Assembly (NCBI RefSeq): GCF_003026495.1
Contig: NZ_PYMA01000010.1
Span: 124,001-188,000 of the forward strand
Direction: 5' to 3'
Length of the DNA: 64,000 bases
Source of the DNA: Photobacterium sanctipauli
GTDB taxonomy: Bacteria > Pseudomonadota > Gammaproteobacteria > Enterobacterales > Vibrionaceae
Within the stretch, counting starts at the first letter, position 1; the number at the start of each line of letters is the position of its first letter. The notes beneath the pieces are model-generated. The model was not told the DNA's origin, ran no database searches, and saw only the letters and a program-made list of their open reading frames with translations. Both the position numbers and the translations under genes were made by a program. Below, in pieces: positions 18,285 to 28,577 of this stretch.

Positions 18285-18300
18285 GGTGATTTCGCTCACA
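18285..18300 (+). promoter_or_regulatory. Candidate CRP site upstream of epd
   Basis: GGTGA-N6-TCACA departs from the TGTGA-N6-TCACA consensus at one position. It lies 66 bases upstream of the epd start in an AT-rich leader; CRP control of the epd-pgk unit is established in E. coli. Binding here is inference. Confidence 0.45.
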
Positions 18301-18365
18301 ATTATGGTGATTCTCGCCAAAGCTTGGTATACACTAACCCAGCTTAATAATTTTGTAGCACGGAT

Positions 18366-19442
18366 ATGACACTAAAAGTCGCAATAAATGGATTCGGTCG
18401 CATCGGTCGCAGTGTGCTTCGGGCATTGTACGAAAGCGGCAAGCACCATCAAATCGAGGTCGTGGCAGTCAACGAGTTGGCTGAGCCTGAGGCTATGGCT
18501 CACCTACTGCAATATGACACCAGCCATGGTCGCTTCCAAAAGCCTGTCAGCCATGACCAGGAGCATATGTTTATTGCTCATGAAAACGGCGGCCAGGACT
18601 CTATCCGAATCCTCCACCAATCCGAGCTGCATTTGTTGCCGTGGCAAGATCTGGGTATCGACATCGTACTCGATTGTACCGGCAAGTTTGGCTCCCGCGC
18701 CGATGGCGAAGCACACATCAAGGCCGGTGCAGGCAAGGTGCTATTTTCCCACCCGGCAGCCAACGATATAGACAATACGATCATCTACGGGGTGAACCAC
18801 GAGTCCCTCAGGCCGGAACACAAGATAGTGTCGAACGGCTCTTGTACCACCAACTGTATTGTCCCTGTTATCAAAGTCCTGGACGAAGCATTCGGGATTG
18901 AATCCGGCACCATCACCACCATTCACTCGGCAATGAACGACCAGCAGGTCATCGATGCCTACCATACTGATTTACGCCGCACCCGCGCAGCCAGCCAATC
19001 CATCATCCCGGTAGATACCAAGTTACATTTGGGGATTGGTCGTATTTTTCCGAAATTTTCTGACAAATTCGAAGCGATCTCTGTGCGCGTGCCGACAATT
19101 AACGTTACCGCGATGGATTTAAGTGTCACGGTAAAGACAAACGTGAAAGTTAATGACGTAAATCAATCATTGTCTGGTGCGTCTCGTTGTACATTAGACG
19201 GCATTGTGGACTATACCGAAGCGCCACTTGTCTCAATAGACTTCAATCACGATCCCCATAGCGCGATTGTCGACGGTACCCAGACCAGGGTGAGCAACCA
19301 GCACCTGATCAAGCTGTTGGTCTGGTGTGATAACGAATGGGGCTTTGCCAACCGGATGCTAGACACCGCCTTGGCAATGCACGCTACCGACACAGCCGAA
19401 GCGGCTGGTGAGCGAGACTCTGCGGTTGGCGAGCAGCAATAA
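18366..19442 (+). CDS. epd: D-erythrose-4-phosphate dehydrogenase
   Basis: Epd oxidises erythrose 4-phosphate to 4-phosphoerythronate, the first committed step of pyridoxal phosphate synthesis by the DXP-dependent route; pdxJ, acting later in the same route, is at 51389. The 358-residue product is a GAPDH paralogue with the Rossmann motif NGFGRIGR (residues 8-15) and the active-site cysteine in [11 protein letters not shown]-terminal extension of about 20 residues beyond the family end (rich in A and E) is present. It precedes pgk and fbaA exactly as in E. coli, and its codon use is less biased than that of those two genes. Confidence 0.95.
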   Translation: MTLKVAINGFGRIGRSVLRALYESGKHHQIEVVAVNELAEPEAMAHLLQYDTSHGRFQKPVSHDQEHMFIAHENGGQDSIRILHQSELHLLPWQDLGIDIVLDCTGKFGSRADGEAHIKAGAGKVLFSHPAANDIDNTIIYGVNHESLRPEHKIVSNGSCTTNCIVPVIKVLDEAFGIESGTITTIHSAMNDQQVIDAYHTDLRRTRAASQSIIPVDTKLHLGIGRIFPKFSDKFEAISVRVPTINVTAMDLSVTVKTNVKVNDVNQSLSGASRCTLDGIVDYTEAPLVSIDFNHDPHSAIVDGTQTRVSNQHLIKLLVWCDNEWGFANRMLDTALAMHATDTAEAAGERDSAVGEQQ

Positions 19443-19520
19443 CGAATTATTAGGGCTTGGCAGTGACGCTGGGCCGACAAAACTTTGATTTTAAATTAAT
19501 TAATGTTGAGAGGACAAACC

Positions 19521-20684
19521 ATGTCTGTAATCAAGATGACGGATCTGGAACTAGCGGGCAAACGCGTATTTATCCGTGCTGACCTAAACGTTCCTGTAAA
19601 AGACGGTAAAGTAACTTCTGATGCGCGTATCCTAGCGTCTCTACCTACTATCAAGAAGTGCCTAGAAGCTGGCGCGAAAGTAATGGTTACTTCTCACCTA
19701 GGTCGTCCAACTGAAGGCGAGTACGCGGAAGAGTTCTCTCTACAGCCTGTAGTTAACTACCTAAACGACGCACTAGATTGCGACGTTAAACTAGCGAAAG
19801 ATTACCTAGACGGCCTTGAGCTGAACGCTGGTGAGCTAGTTGTTCTTGAAAACGTTCGCTTCAACAAAGGCGAGAAGAAGAACGAAGAAGAGCTATCTAA
19901 GAAATACGCTGCGCTATGTGACGTATTCGTAATGGACGCATTCGGTACTGCTCACCGTGCACAGGCATCTACTCACGGTGTTGGTACTTACGCACCAGTA
20001 GCATGTGCAGGTCCTCTTCTTGCTGCTGAGCTAGAAGCGCTAGGCAAAGCAATGGACAACCCAGCTCGTCCGCTAGTTGCTATCGTTGGTGGTTCTAAAG
20101 TTTCTACTAAACTAACAGTACTTGAGTCGCTATCAAAAGTTGCTGACCAGCTAGTTGTTGGTGGCGGTATTGCGAACACATTCATTGCAGCAGAAGGCCA
20201 CAATGTTGGTAAATCTCTGTACGAAGCAGACCTAATTGAAACTGCTCAGAAGCTAATGAAAGAGTGTTCAATCCCTGTTGCAACTGACGTTGCTTGTGCG
20301 AAAGCATTCGACGAGAACGCGGAAGCTGAAATCAAGAACGTTGCAGACGTAGCTGACGACGACATGATTTTCGACCTAGGCCCGGATTCAACTGCGGCAC
20401 TGGCTGAAATTATCGGCAACGCGAAAACAATTCTTTGGAATGGCCCAGTTGGCGTATTCGAGTTCAAGAACTTCGAAGCAGGTACGGCTGGTATCTCTAA
20501 AGCAATCGCAGAGTCAGAAGGTTTCTCTGTAGCAGGTGGTGGTGACACGCTAGCGGCTATCGACAAGTTCGGTATCAAAGCTGACGTTTCTTACATCTCT
20601 ACTGGTGGCGGTGCATTCCTTGAGTTCGTTGAAGGTAAGGTACTTCCAGCTGTTGCAATGCTTGAAGAGCGCGCAAAAGCTTAA
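19521..20684 (+). CDS. pgk: Phosphoglycerate kinase
   Basis: Pgk transfers phosphate from 1,3-bisphosphoglycerate to ADP in glycolysis, and runs in reverse in gluconeogenesis. The 387-residue product (E. coli 387) shows RADLNVP near residue 22, SHLGRPT, the GGSKVSTK loop, and the C-terminal GGGDTLAA nucleotide motif. I start at the ATG at 19521, preceded by GAGAGGA; the longer frame adds six residues. Leucine is coded mostly by CTA, a mark of very high expression in this genome. It is co-transcribed with epd upstream and probably fbaA downstream. Confidence 0.98.
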   Translation: MSVIKMTDLELAGKRVFIRADLNVPVKDGKVTSDARILASLPTIKKCLEAGAKVMVTSHLGRPTEGEYAEEFSLQPVVNYLNDALDCDVKLAKDYLDGLELNAGELVVLENVRFNKGEKKNEEELSKKYAALCDVFVMDAFGTAHRAQASTHGVGTYAPVACAGPLLAAELEALGKAMDNPARPLVAIVGGSKVSTKLTVLESLSKVADQLVVGGGIANTFIAAEGHNVGKSLYEADLIETAQKLMKECSIPVATDVACAKAFDENAEAEIKNVADVADDDMIFDLGPDSTAALAEIIGNAKTILWNGPVGVFEFKNFEAGTAGISKAIAESEGFSVAGGGDTLAAIDKFGIKADVSYISTGGGAFLEFVEGKVLPAVAMLEERAKA

Positions 20685-20692
20685 TTATTAGG

Positions 20693-20713
20693 GCGGGAGC
20701 AAGCTGCTCCCGC
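20693..20713 (+). other. Intercistronic hairpin between pgk and fbaA
   Basis: GCGGGAGC / GCTCCCGC with a 5-base loop, 9 bases after the pgk stop and without a T run. It more likely protects the upstream mRNA or sets relative expression than terminates. Confidence 0.55.
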
Positions 20714-20823
20714 ACTGAAATGTTTGTGATTTAGGTCTGGTTTTACTAGAATACCCGACCAGCAGCAAACGTTTGCAAAGATTTAAAATTCACACAGACA
20801 ACAAGGCAAATAGGACTATTGTT

Positions 20824-21900
20824 ATGTCTAAGATCTTCGATTTCGTAAAACCTGGTGTTATTTCTGGCGACGACGTACAGAAAGTATTTGAAGTTGCAAA
20901 AGAGAACAAATTTGCTCTTCCAGCGGTTAACGTTGTTAACACTGACTCTGTAAACTCTGTACTAGAAGCTGCTGCTAAAGTTAAAGCACCAGTTGTTGTT
21001 CAGTTCTCTAACGGCGGTGCTGCATTCTTCGCTGGTAAAGGCCTGAAACTAGAAGGTCAGGAAGCGCAAATCATGGGTGCTGTAGCTGGTGCGAAATACG
21101 TACACGCTGTTGCTGAGTCTTACGGTGTGCCAGTTATCCTTCACACTGACCACGCTGCTAAGAAGCTTCTTCCATGGATCGACGGTCTACTAGACGCGGG
21201 TGAAGAGTTCTTCGCTCAAACTGGTAAGCCTCTATTCTCTTCTCACATGATCGACCTTTCTGAAGAGTCGCTAGAAGAGAACATCGAAATCTCTGGCCAG
21301 TACCTAGAGCGTATGGCTAAGATGGGTATGACGCTAGAAATCGAACTAGGTTGTACTGGTGGTGAAGAAGACGGCGTTGATAACTCTCACATGGACGCAT
21401 CTGAGCTATACACTTCTCCAGAAGACGTAGCTTACGCTTACGAGAAACTTGTTGCTATCAGCCCACGTTTCACTATCGCTGCATCTTTCGGTAACGTACA
21501 CGGTGTATACAAGCCAGGTAACGTTGTTCTAACTCCAACTATCCTACGTGACTCTCAAGCACACTGTGCAGAGAAGTTCGGTATTGCTGGTAACGCACTA
21601 AACTTCGTATTCCACGGTGGTTCTGGTTCTTCTCAGGAAGAAATCGAAGAGTCAATCGGCTACGGTGTTATCAAAATGAACATCGATACTGATACTCAGT
21701 GGGCAACTTGGGATGGCGTTCGTGCGTACGAAGCGGAAAATCGTGACTTCCTACAGGGCCAGATCGGTAACCCAACTGGCGAAGACGCGCCTAACAAGAA
21801 ATACTACGATCCACGCGTATGGCTACGTGCTGGTCAGGTTGGTATGGTTAACCGTCTTGAGCAAGCATTCAAAGACCTTAACGCTATCGACGTACTATAA
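20824..21900 (+). CDS. fbaA: Fructose-bisphosphate aldolase, class II
   Basis: FbaA reversibly cleaves fructose 1,6-bisphosphate to two triose phosphates using zinc. The 358-residue product (E. coli 359) begins MSKIFDFVKPGVISG and has the zinc ligand in HTDHAAKK, further ligands in the glycine-rich FGNVHGVYKPG and FHGGSGS loops, and the class IIA signature. I start at the ATG at 20824, where TAGGA lies upstream; the 17-residue extension has no family support. Codon bias is extreme, with CTA for most leucines, as in pgk and eno. A strong terminator follows. Confidence 0.98.
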   Translation: MSKIFDFVKPGVISGDDVQKVFEVAKENKFALPAVNVVNTDSVNSVLEAAAKVKAPVVVQFSNGGAAFFAGKGLKLEGQEAQIMGAVAGAKYVHAVAESYGVPVILHTDHAAKKLLPWIDGLLDAGEEFFAQTGKPLFSSHMIDLSEESLEENIEISGQYLERMAKMGMTLEIELGCTGGEEDGVDNSHMDASELYTSPEDVAYAYEKLVAISPRFTIAASFGNVHGVYKPGNVVLTPTILRDSQAHCAEKFGIAGNALNFVFHGGSGSSQEEIEESIGYGVIKMNIDTDTQWATWDGVRAYEAENRDFLQGQIGNPTGEDAPNKKYYDPRVWLRAGQVGMVNRLEQAFKDLNAIDVL

Positions 21901-21924
21901 GTTACGTTTAGCTTTAAGCCTTTT

Positions 21925-21953
21925 AAAAAACCCGCCTCGGCGGGTTTTTTTAT
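21925..21953 (+). terminator. fbaA terminator
   Basis: AAAAAACCCGCC / GGCGGGTTTTTTT with a 3-base loop, about 25 bases after the stop. Confidence 0.9.
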
Positions 21954-22177
21954 GCCTGAAGAACAGGGTATGACTCGCTTGTCATTTTTTGTTGGCGTTT
22001 TTTGTGCCGAAGAGTATTATCCGCCGCGAAAAAGAGCTTTCAATGCTCTACAAAATGAATAAATTGCTGATATATTGGCAGTTGCATAAGTAATTTATAT
22101 AAACGAGCCTATGATTATTTGTGTTTCCCGGTTTATTTTGGTGGGAATGGAAATAACATTTGCAGGATGAGAAATGT

Positions 22178-23098
22178 ATGAGTGAGAGTACTGTTTCAGA
22201 TACCGTGACGGATACCGTCTCCGGTGTCGCAGATTCGGTGGTGGAGACCATCAAGGATAATGAACTAACCTCGGGTGTGCTCAATGCAGGTACCTGGGTT
22301 GCCGACAACCAAGAATTGTTGATCCAGTACGGGGTGAATATCCTGTCTGCGCTGATCATCCTTTTCATCGGTAATATTATCACCAAGAGCATCGCTAACG
22401 GCGTGGCAAAAATGCTGCGCAAGAAAGACATGGATGAAGCGGTCGTTGAGTTCTTGCACTCGCTTGTTCGCTACCTGCTGTTTGTGATTGTACTGATTGC
22501 GGCATTGGGCCGGGTTGGGGTACAAACGGCCTCTGTGGTTGCGGTGATCGGTGCCGCCGGTCTTGCTGTCGGCCTGGCATTGCAAGGCTCGCTATCCAAC
22601 TTTGCCGCTGGCGTACTGATTGTCGCCTTCCGCCCGTTCAAGTCCGGTGACTTTGTCGAAATCGGCGGTGTGTCGGGATCGGTTGAATCTATCCAGGTGT
22701 TCTCAACCATCTTGAATACCCCGGATAACAAAATGGTGGTGGTACCAAACTCGTCGGTGATTGGTGGCCCGATAACCAACTACTCCCGCCACAAAACCCG
22801 CCGTATCGATTTGGTGATTGGCGTGTCATACGATGCTGATCTTCAGCATACCAAGGCTGTACTTACCCGTATCATCGAGGCCGATGAGCGTATCTTGAAA
22901 GATCCGGAGCCGACCGTTGGTGTGTTGGCATTGGCAGACTCTTCGGTGAACTTCGCCGTGCGCCCATGGGTAAACACTTCTGACTACTGGGATGTCTACT
23001 TCGACTTGATGCAGGCCATCAAAGAAGAGCTGGATAAGGAAAACATTGGTATTCCTTACCCGCAGATGGATGTCCACCTGAACAAAGTAGAAAGCTAA
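22178..23098 (+). CDS. mscS: Small-conductance mechanosensitive channel MscS
   Basis: MscS is a homoheptameric inner-membrane channel that opens under membrane tension and releases solutes during osmotic downshock. The 306-residue product has an N-terminal segment of about 40 polar residues, longer than in E. coli (286 residues). Three membrane helices follow; the third, AAGLAVGLALQGSLSNFAAGV, carries the Gly/Ala packing pattern that lines the pore. Next come the beta domain (RPFKSGDFVEIGG, VPNS) and the C-terminal domain. I start at the ATG at 22178, behind AGGATGAG, rather than at a TTG upstream. It follows fbaA as in E. coli. Confidence 0.96.
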   Translation: MSESTVSDTVTDTVSGVADSVVETIKDNELTSGVLNAGTWVADNQELLIQYGVNILSALIILFIGNIITKSIANGVAKMLRKKDMDEAVVEFLHSLVRYLLFVIVLIAALGRVGVQTASVVAVIGAAGLAVGLALQGSLSNFAAGVLIVAFRPFKSGDFVEIGGVSGSVESIQVFSTILNTPDNKMVVVPNSSVIGGPITNYSRHKTRRIDLVIGVSYDADLQHTKAVLTRIIEADERILKDPEPTVGVLALADSSVNFAVRPWVNTSDYWDVYFDLMQAIKEELDKENIGIPYPQMDVHLNKVES

Positions 23099-23113
23099 GC
23101 CTTTCTAGCGAGA

Positions 23114-23145
23114 ACAAAAAATGGAGCTTCGAGCTCCATTTTTTA
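23114..23145. terminator. Bidirectional terminator between mscS and the YbaK-like gene
   Basis: AAAAAATGGAGCT / AGCTCCATTTTTT with a 3-base loop lies between two convergent genes and is A/T-tailed on both strands. Confidence 0.88.
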
Positions 23146-23182
23146 TGCGCAGGCTAAGCCTGCTAAGGGTCCGTGATGGCTA

Positions 23183-23719
23183 TCAGGCGGTCTGCTGTGG
23201 GGCCTGCAGGGGGATCACCTTGTTGGGTAGGGCACCGAGCAGGGTATCAAGATCCCCGCTGGCAAAGGCGAAGGTGATCTCGGGCTTGCCCGGTGTGAAC
23301 ATCAACTCGTCATGTTGGTAGAGCACGGGATCAACCAGCATCACGACATCGCTTGGTAAGCCAAACGGGCAAACCGCGCCCGGGGTACAGCCAATCGCCG
23401 CGATCATTTCGTCGTGGCTGCAAACCGACACCCGCTTGCCGAGGATTAGCTTGACTAGCTTGCTGTCCAACCGGCTGTCACGGTGGGTCAGCAGCAGGCA
23501 GTGGCCGCCGCCCTTAATTTTCATGAACAGGCTTTTGGTTGGCGCCGCTGTCCAACCAAGTTCAGCCGCAATCCTGGCATCGGTCTCGAAATCTAAGATA
23601 GGCTCGTGCTGCCAAGCTTGGTAGGCCACGCCGGTTTGGCTAAACAATGCCAAGTTGGCGAGATAAATGGCCTCGAGCTGTTCGGTTGGGTGTTCGGTTA
23701 ATGGGTTATCAAGCAACAT
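23183..23719 (-). CDS. YbaK/aminoacyl-tRNA deacylase family protein
   Basis: The 178-residue product belongs to the YbaK/ProX superfamily of free-standing editing domains that hydrolyse misacylated tRNAs. Landmarks are APTKSLFMKIKGG, the LILGKRVSVCS segment and the GCTPGAVCPFGLP motif (a family variant of G.(I/V)PPFG). The N-terminal extension and these motifs resemble ProXp/PrdX types more than YbaK proper, but I cannot name the amino acid or tRNA. It overlaps the end of argO by 11 bases, so they are probably one transcript. A second superfamily member is at 36473. Confidence 0.85.
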   Translation of the reverse strand: MLLDNPLTEHPTEQLEAIYLANLALFSQTGVAYQAWQHEPILDFETDARIAAELGWTAAPTKSLFMKIKGGGHCLLLTHRDSRLDSKLVKLILGKRVSVCSHDEMIAAIGCTPGAVCPFGLPSDVVMLVDPVLYQHDELMFTPGKPEITFAFASGDLDTLLGALPNKVIPLQAPQQTA

Positions 23720-24341
23720 ACTGGCTCCAAAGTCCTTTGGCTAAGTGGCTGGCAATGAAGAACATCATAGCAGCAACTGCAAAGTCGATGCCGCGCTTCA
23801 CCTTGGGTTTTGATAACGTCGGCCCTAGCTTGGCCGCACCCATTGATAGGGTGTAGAACCACACGATCGATGCCATGACCGTGCCGATAGCAAACGAAAT
23901 CCGCTCGTTGCCCTCAAACTGGCCACCGATAGAGCCGAGGATCACCACGGTATCTAGGTACATGTGCGGGTTAAGCACTGTGACTGCCAGCGCCCCCAAG
24001 ATCACCGCGCGGCGGCCGCGGGCAAGTACTTGCTTGGATTGCTCTTGATCGGCCACGGGGCGAAGTGCGCTGCTTAGCGAAAGCGAGCCGTAGAAGGTCA
24101 GGAACAAGATACCGCCAATGGTAACGCTGGTTAGCAGGGTCTCGTTGCTAGACAGCAAAGCGCCGCCGCCGAAGATCCCCAAGCTGATAAACAAGGCATC
24201 GAGCATGCTACAAATGGTCGCCGTGGTCAGGTGATGGTTGCGCTTGATCCCCTGGTTCAATACGAAGGCATTTTGTGCCCCGATTGGAATGATCATGGTG
24301 GCTCCGAGGCCGAATCCTTGTAATAGCGCCCAAATACTCAT
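23709..24341 (-). CDS. argO: LysE/ArgO family amino-acid exporter
   Basis: The 210-residue product is a LysE-superfamily inner-membrane transporter with about six hydrophobic segments and the characteristic N-terminal GFGLGATMIIPIGAQNAFVLNQGI, including the PxGxQNAF motif. ArgO exports arginine (and canavanine) in E. coli under ArgP control. The divergent argP gene 170 bases away is strong context for the same role. It overlaps the downstream YbaK-like gene, an arrangement not found in E. coli. Confidence 0.92.
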   Translation of the reverse strand: MSIWALLQGFGLGATMIIPIGAQNAFVLNQGIKRNHHLTTATICSMLDALFISLGIFGGGALLSSNETLLTSVTIGGILFLTFYGSLSLSSALRPVADQEQSKQVLARGRRAVILGALAVTVLNPHMYLDTVVILGSIGGQFEGNERISFAIGTVMASIVWFYTLSMGAAKLGPTLSKPKVKRGIDFAVAAMMFFIASHLAKGLWSQYVA

Positions 24342-24510
24342 GTTGCTGTATACCTTGTTTTTTTCATTGTGGTTAAGTGATGGCGCAAGGATACGCTGGG
24401 CTATGCTGTTAAGTACAACTAATAAAATTTATCTATCATAAGTTTGTCTAATGATGATAATTTAACGCTTTGCTATCGCCACCAATGCGGAAAATATTAA
24501 GGAAAACAAG

Positions 24511-25407
24511 ATGCGGGGACTCGATTATCGTTGGATTGAAGCGTTAGATGCCGTGATTGCCCAGCGGGGCTTCGAGCGGGCGGCAGAGCACTTGTGCATC
24601 ACCCAGTCGGCAGTCTCCCAGCGGGTGAAGCAACTGGAAAAGTTGATGGCGCAACCGATGTTGGTAAGGGAGCAACCGCCACGGCCCACAGCGGCGGGGC
24701 AGAAGATGCTTGGCCTCTATCGCAGGGTGCGCTTGCTAGAGCAGGAGCTATTACCGGAGATCACCCCGGATGATGTCAGCCAGCCATTGTCGGTGTCAAT
24801 TGCGACCAATGCCGATAGCTTGGCGACTTGGTTATTACCGGCACTTAGCCCCCTGCTGAAATCACGCCGAATCGAGCTCAATTTGATGATCGAGGACGAG
24901 GCGCGCACCCTTGATAAGCTCCGTAGCGGTGAAGTGGTGGGGGCCATTAGTATGGATGCCACGCCGATGCAGGGCTGCGTAGCCGATTACCTTGGCCGGG
25001 TCGACTTCCTCTGCGTTGCCAGCCCCGAGTTCGCGGCTAAATACTTTGCTGATGGGGTGACCCGGGAAAGCCTACTCAATGCGCCAGGTGTTGCTTTCGA
25101 TCAGCACGATGACATGCATGAGCGGTTTATCCAGCAGCACTTCAACTTACCGCTTGGTAGTGTGATGAAGCATACCGTCCGCTCGTCTGAAGCCTTTGTG
25201 CGCTTGGCGTTGGAAGGCATTGCCTTTAGTTTGATACCCAAGGTGCAAATACTTGATGAACTTGAGAATGGCAGGTTAGTGAATGTCACACCAGATATCT
25301 TTCTTACCAGGCGGATGTATTGGCACCATTGGGCGTTGGAAAGCGGTGTGTTGACAGAGCTCTCCCTGCAACTCACCCAGCATGCCCGTACCGTGCTGCC
25401 GCAGTAG
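24511..25407 (+). CDS. argP: LysR-type regulator ArgP
   Basis: The 298-residue product is a LysR-family regulator close to ArgP (IciA). It has an N-terminal winged helix-turn-helix (residues 4-62, with the recognition region [14 protein letters not shown]) and a C-terminal effector domain. ArgP activates argO when arginine is bound and is blocked by lysine. It is divergent from argO, so both promoters and the ArgP site should lie in the AT-rich 24342-24510. The start ATG follows AAGGAAAA. Confidence 0.93.
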   Translation: MRGLDYRWIEALDAVIAQRGFERAAEHLCITQSAVSQRVKQLEKLMAQPMLVREQPPRPTAAGQKMLGLYRRVRLLEQELLPEITPDDVSQPLSVSIATNADSLATWLLPALSPLLKSRRIELNLMIEDEARTLDKLRSGEVVGAISMDATPMQGCVADYLGRVDFLCVASPEFAAKYFADGVTRESLLNAPGVAFDQHDDMHERFIQQHFNLPLGSVMKHTVRSSEAFVRLALEGIAFSLIPKVQILDELENGRLVNVTPDIFLTRRMYWHHWALESGVLTELSLQLTQHARTVLPQ

Positions 25408-25550
25408 TACCCCCCCGGTATAACCACCATTGATAAAAGCTAAAATAAAACACTGTACAAAAAATTTTAGCTTTTAGGGATTTTTTCAAATATCACGTTG
25501 TCCTATAGGAGTAAGAAAATAATATTGATTGGTTAGATAGGAAGATCCTG

Positions 25551-26249
25551 ATGAAAAAACAACTTGTTGCTGCATTTTTAGGATTTGGCTTGATGGGAGC
25601 CAGCGGTGTGGCTTCAGCCAATATTACGGTTCCGCACCTGGAAACCTCCGGTATGGGTGAGGTTGCAGTCCAGCCTGACATGGCAACATTTGCTGTTGCT
25701 GTGGTTGAAGTAAAGCCGACGGCGAAAGAAGCAAAGCAAGCGGTCGATCAGGCCGTAACCGCATTTGTTGAACGCCTACAGGCGCAGGGCATTGAGCGCA
25801 ATGCAATCCAGAGCGCCAATATTAGCCTGCAACCTCAGTATCATTACCCGAAAGACAAAGCGCCGGAGCTAAAAGGCTATCGGGCCAGCCGCAATATCAC
25901 CGTGACGGTGGGCGACTTGGAGCAGCTCAATACCTACCTTGACCATGCTATTGGTGATGGGATCAACCGTATTAATAACATCGAGTTGAAGGTGAGCGAT
26001 GAAGCCAAGTACCAAGAGCAGGCGCGCCAGGCGGCGATCAGTGATGCCAAGGCAAAGGCAGAGTCGCTAGCCAAGGGCTTTGGCGAGGAAATCGATGGGG
26101 TATGGCAGATCCGTTACCAGTCGAACCAGCCCCGCCCGGTCATGATGCGCATGGCGATGGATGCTGCGCCGGAAACGGCAGCCACTTACCAAGACGCCGA
26201 GATTGTGATCCGAGACCGTGTGGAAGTGGTATTCAAATTGGCGGAGTAG
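25551..26249 (+). CDS. yggE: SIMPL domain protein YggE
   Basis: The 232-residue product has a signal peptide (residues 1-23, cleavage after ASA) followed by a SIMPL domain (DUF541) of about 200 residues with repeated GxGxVxVxPDxA-like segments (SGMGEVAVQPDMA) and the LQPQYHYPK region. YggE of E. coli lowers oxidative stress by an unknown mechanism and is expected in the periplasm. It lies after argP with its own leader and a terminator, so it is probably transcribed alone. No catalytic residues are apparent. Confidence 0.93.
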   Translation: MKKQLVAAFLGFGLMGASGVASANITVPHLETSGMGEVAVQPDMATFAVAVVEVKPTAKEAKQAVDQAVTAFVERLQAQGIERNAIQSANISLQPQYHYPKDKAPELKGYRASRNITVTVGDLEQLNTYLDHAIGDGINRINNIELKVSDEAKYQEQARQAAISDAKAKAESLAKGFGEEIDGVWQIRYQSNQPRPVMMRMAMDAAPETAATYQDAEIVIRDRVEVVFKLAE

Positions 26250-26272
26250 GTTAAAGCGGGTCACCGAAAAGC

Positions 26273-26303
26273 AAAAGGAGAGCACGATTGGCTCTCCTTT
26301 CTT
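26273..26303. terminator. Terminator between yggE and serA
   Basis: AAAGGAGAGC / GCTCTCCTTT with a 7-base loop lies between convergent genes. Plus-strand T tract TTTCTTTT follows. Confidence 0.8.
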
Positions 26304-26324
26304 TTATCTTATTTTGGGCCTGGC

Positions 26325-27554
26325 TTAGTGCAGGATACGGGCACGGATAGTGCCGTCGATGCCCTTCAGCTTCTTCAATGCCTCTTCCGAACGCTCGGTT
26401 TCGACATCAATGACCACGTAGCCGATTTCCGGGCCTGTTTGCAGGTACTGGGCGGCGATGTTGATACCGTCAGACGCAAAGATCGTGGTGATCTGGTTAA
26501 GGATACCCGGGCGGTTCTCGTGAATGTGCAACAAGCGCGAGCAATCTTTGTGCTCCGGCAGTGATACCTCTGGGAAGCCAACCGCTGACAAGGTAGAACC
26601 GTTGTCCGAGTACTTCGCCATTTTGCCTGCCACCTCGATACCGATATTGGCCTGGGCTTCCTGCGTCGAGCCACCGATATGCGGGGTCAGCAACACATTG
26701 TCGAACTTGGCCAGTGGCGATTCGAACGGGTCTTTGTTGGTTTTTGGCTCCACCGGGAAGACATCCAGTGCCGCCCCTGCAATGTGGTTGCTTTCAAGCG
26801 CGCTGCACAGCGAGTCAATCTCGACCACCGTACCACGGGCAGCATTGATGAAGATGGCGCCTGGCTTCATGCGGGCAAACTCTTCCGCCCCCATCATGTC
26901 TTGGGTCTCAGGGGTTTCCGGTACATGCAGGCTGATCACGTCACACTTATTTAATAGCTCGGTCAGTGAGGCGACTTGGGTGGCATTGCCCAGCGACAGC
27001 TTGTTCTCGATATCGTAGAAGTAAACCTTCATACCAAGGTTTTCAGCCAGAATACCCAACTGGGTGCCGATGTGGCCATAGCCGATAATACCCAGGCGTT
27101 TGCCACGGGCCTCGAAGGAGTGATCCGCAGACTTGAACCACTCGCCGCGGTGGGCTTTGGCGTTTTTCTCTGGGATACCGCGAAGCAGCAGCAAAATTTC
27201 GCCCAGTACTAGCTCGGCGACACTACGGGTGTTGGAGAACGGTGCGTTGAAGACCGGGATACCGCGCTTGGCAGCGGCGGTCAGGTCGACTTGGTTGGTG
27301 CCGATACAGAAGCAACCAACGGCGATCAGTTTCTTGGCGGACTGGAAAACATCTTCAGTTAGCTGGGTGCGGGAGCGAATACCAACGAAGTGGGCATCTT
27401 CAATTGCCGCGCTCAGTTCCTCACCCGATAGCGAGCCCTTGTGGTACTCGATGTTGGTGTAACCGGCTTCCTGAAAAACTTCAATTGCTGAAGGGTGGAC
27501 TCCCTCAAGCAGGAGAATTTTTATTTTGTCTTTATCCAATGAAACTTTTGCCAT
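26325..27554 (-). CDS. serA: D-3-phosphoglycerate dehydrogenase
   Basis: SerA oxidises 3-phosphoglycerate with NAD as the first step of serine synthesis. The 409-residue product (E. coli 410) starts MAKVSLDKDKIKILLLEGVH and has the Rossmann motif GIIGYGHIGTQ, the active-site arginine and histidine of the D-2-hydroxyacid dehydrogenase family (RGTVVEID, LTPHIGGST), and a C-terminal ACT domain (from about residue 335, HENRPGILNQI) that binds serine for feedback inhibition. It is next to rpiA, as in E. coli, but a terminator between them makes the units separate. Confidence 0.97.
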   Translation of the reverse strand: MAKVSLDKDKIKILLLEGVHPSAIEVFQEAGYTNIEYHKGSLSGEELSAAIEDAHFVGIRSRTQLTEDVFQSAKKLIAVGCFCIGTNQVDLTAAAKRGIPVFNAPFSNTRSVAELVLGEILLLLRGIPEKNAKAHRGEWFKSADHSFEARGKRLGIIGYGHIGTQLGILAENLGMKVYFYDIENKLSLGNATQVASLTELLNKCDVISLHVPETPETQDMMGAEEFARMKPGAIFINAARGTVVEIDSLCSALESNHIAGAALDVFPVEPKTNKDPFESPLAKFDNVLLTPHIGGSTQEAQANIGIEVAGKMAKYSDNGSTLSAVGFPEVSLPEHKDCSRLLHIHENRPGILNQITTIFASDGINIAAQYLQTGPEIGYVVIDVETERSEEALKKLKGIDGTIRARILH

Positions 27555-27647
27555 TGATCCTCATCCTTAACTCGTGAACAGTTGCTTACATGCTGACAGT
27601 TAAGGTATCAAAAAATAGCCACTATGGGTAAGAATATTACAAAAAAG

Positions 27648-27681
27648 ATAATAAAAAACGGCATAAATTATGCCGTTTTGT
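27648..27681 (-). terminator. rpiA terminator
   Basis: AAAACGGCAT / ATGCCGTTTT with a 5-base loop is followed on the minus strand by TTTTTTATTATC. It lies 42 bases after the rpiA stop and upstream of the serA promoter. Confidence 0.88.
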
Positions 27682-27721
27682 AACCAAATAACGGAAGCGC
27701 TACCTTGTGGTAACGATGCCC

Positions 27722-28381
27722 TTATTTCTCGAACTTTTTCACACCGTCTGGTGAGCCAACAAGTAGAACGTCAGCACCGCGATCGGCAAATAGACCCACG
27801 GTCACCACACCAGGAAGGGCATTGATTTGCTTTTCCAGTGTTTTTGCATCGGTGATTTCCATGTTGTGGACATCAAGGATGATGTTGCCGTTGTCAGTGA
27901 CGCAACCTTCGCGGTAAACCGGGTCACCACCTAGCTTCACTAGCTCGCGGCCGATGTATGAACGTGCCATCGGGATCACTTCAACAGGTAGCGGGAACTG
28001 GCCCAGTACATCTACCTGCTTGGTATCGTCAACGATACAGATGAATTTTTTAGAGATAGCCGCAACAATCTTCTCGCGGGTCAGGGCTGCGCCGCCGCCT
28101 TTGATCATGTCGTACTCGCCGTTGATTTCGTCAGCACCGTCAACGTAAACATCAAGGCTAGAAACTTCGTTGGCATCGAACACTGGGATGCCGATTTTTT
28201 CTAGTCGCTCGGTTGATGCGATTGAGCTTGAAACCGCACCTTTGATTTCTTCTTTACGGGTTTCCAAAGCATCGATGAAGTGATTAACAGTAGAGCCGGT
28301 ACCTACACCTACAATGCTGCCTTTCTTAACGTATTCAAGGGCAGCCCAGCCAGCGGCTTTTTTCATTTCATCTTGTGTCAT
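27722..28381 (-). CDS. rpiA: Ribose-5-phosphate isomerase A
   Basis: RpiA interconverts ribose 5-phosphate and ribulose 5-phosphate in the pentose phosphate pathway, beside the transketolase encoded at 16083. The 219-residue product (E. coli 219) begins [15 protein letters not shown] and has the phosphate loop [11 protein letters not shown], the catalytic DGADEI motif, and the [12 protein letters not shown] segment. It sits between fau and serA, the usual place. The upstream 196-base leader should contain its own promoter. Confidence 0.97.
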   Translation of the reverse strand: MTQDEMKKAAGWAALEYVKKGSIVGVGTGSTVNHFIDALETRKEEIKGAVSSSIASTERLEKIGIPVFDANEVSSLDVYVDGADEINGEYDMIKGGGAALTREKIVAAISKKFICIVDDTKQVDVLGQFPLPVEVIPMARSYIGRELVKLGGDPVYREGCVTDNGNIILDVHNMEITDAKTLEKQINALPGVVTVGLFADRGADVLLVGSPDGVKKFEK

Positions 28382-28577
28382 GCTTTTCTCCTAGTGATGA
28401 CGAATGCGGAGCGCTGATTATAGCCAAACGGAATGTTTTCGTCAGTCATAATCTTAGCCGAGCGTGATAACAAATTTGACAATACTATTAATAACATAGA
28501 CTTAATCATCGCGCGTGTGGCACGAAAAAGACAATCGTTTGCGTTTTTGGTTGCGGATCAGCCCGGTTGGCCGGTCA

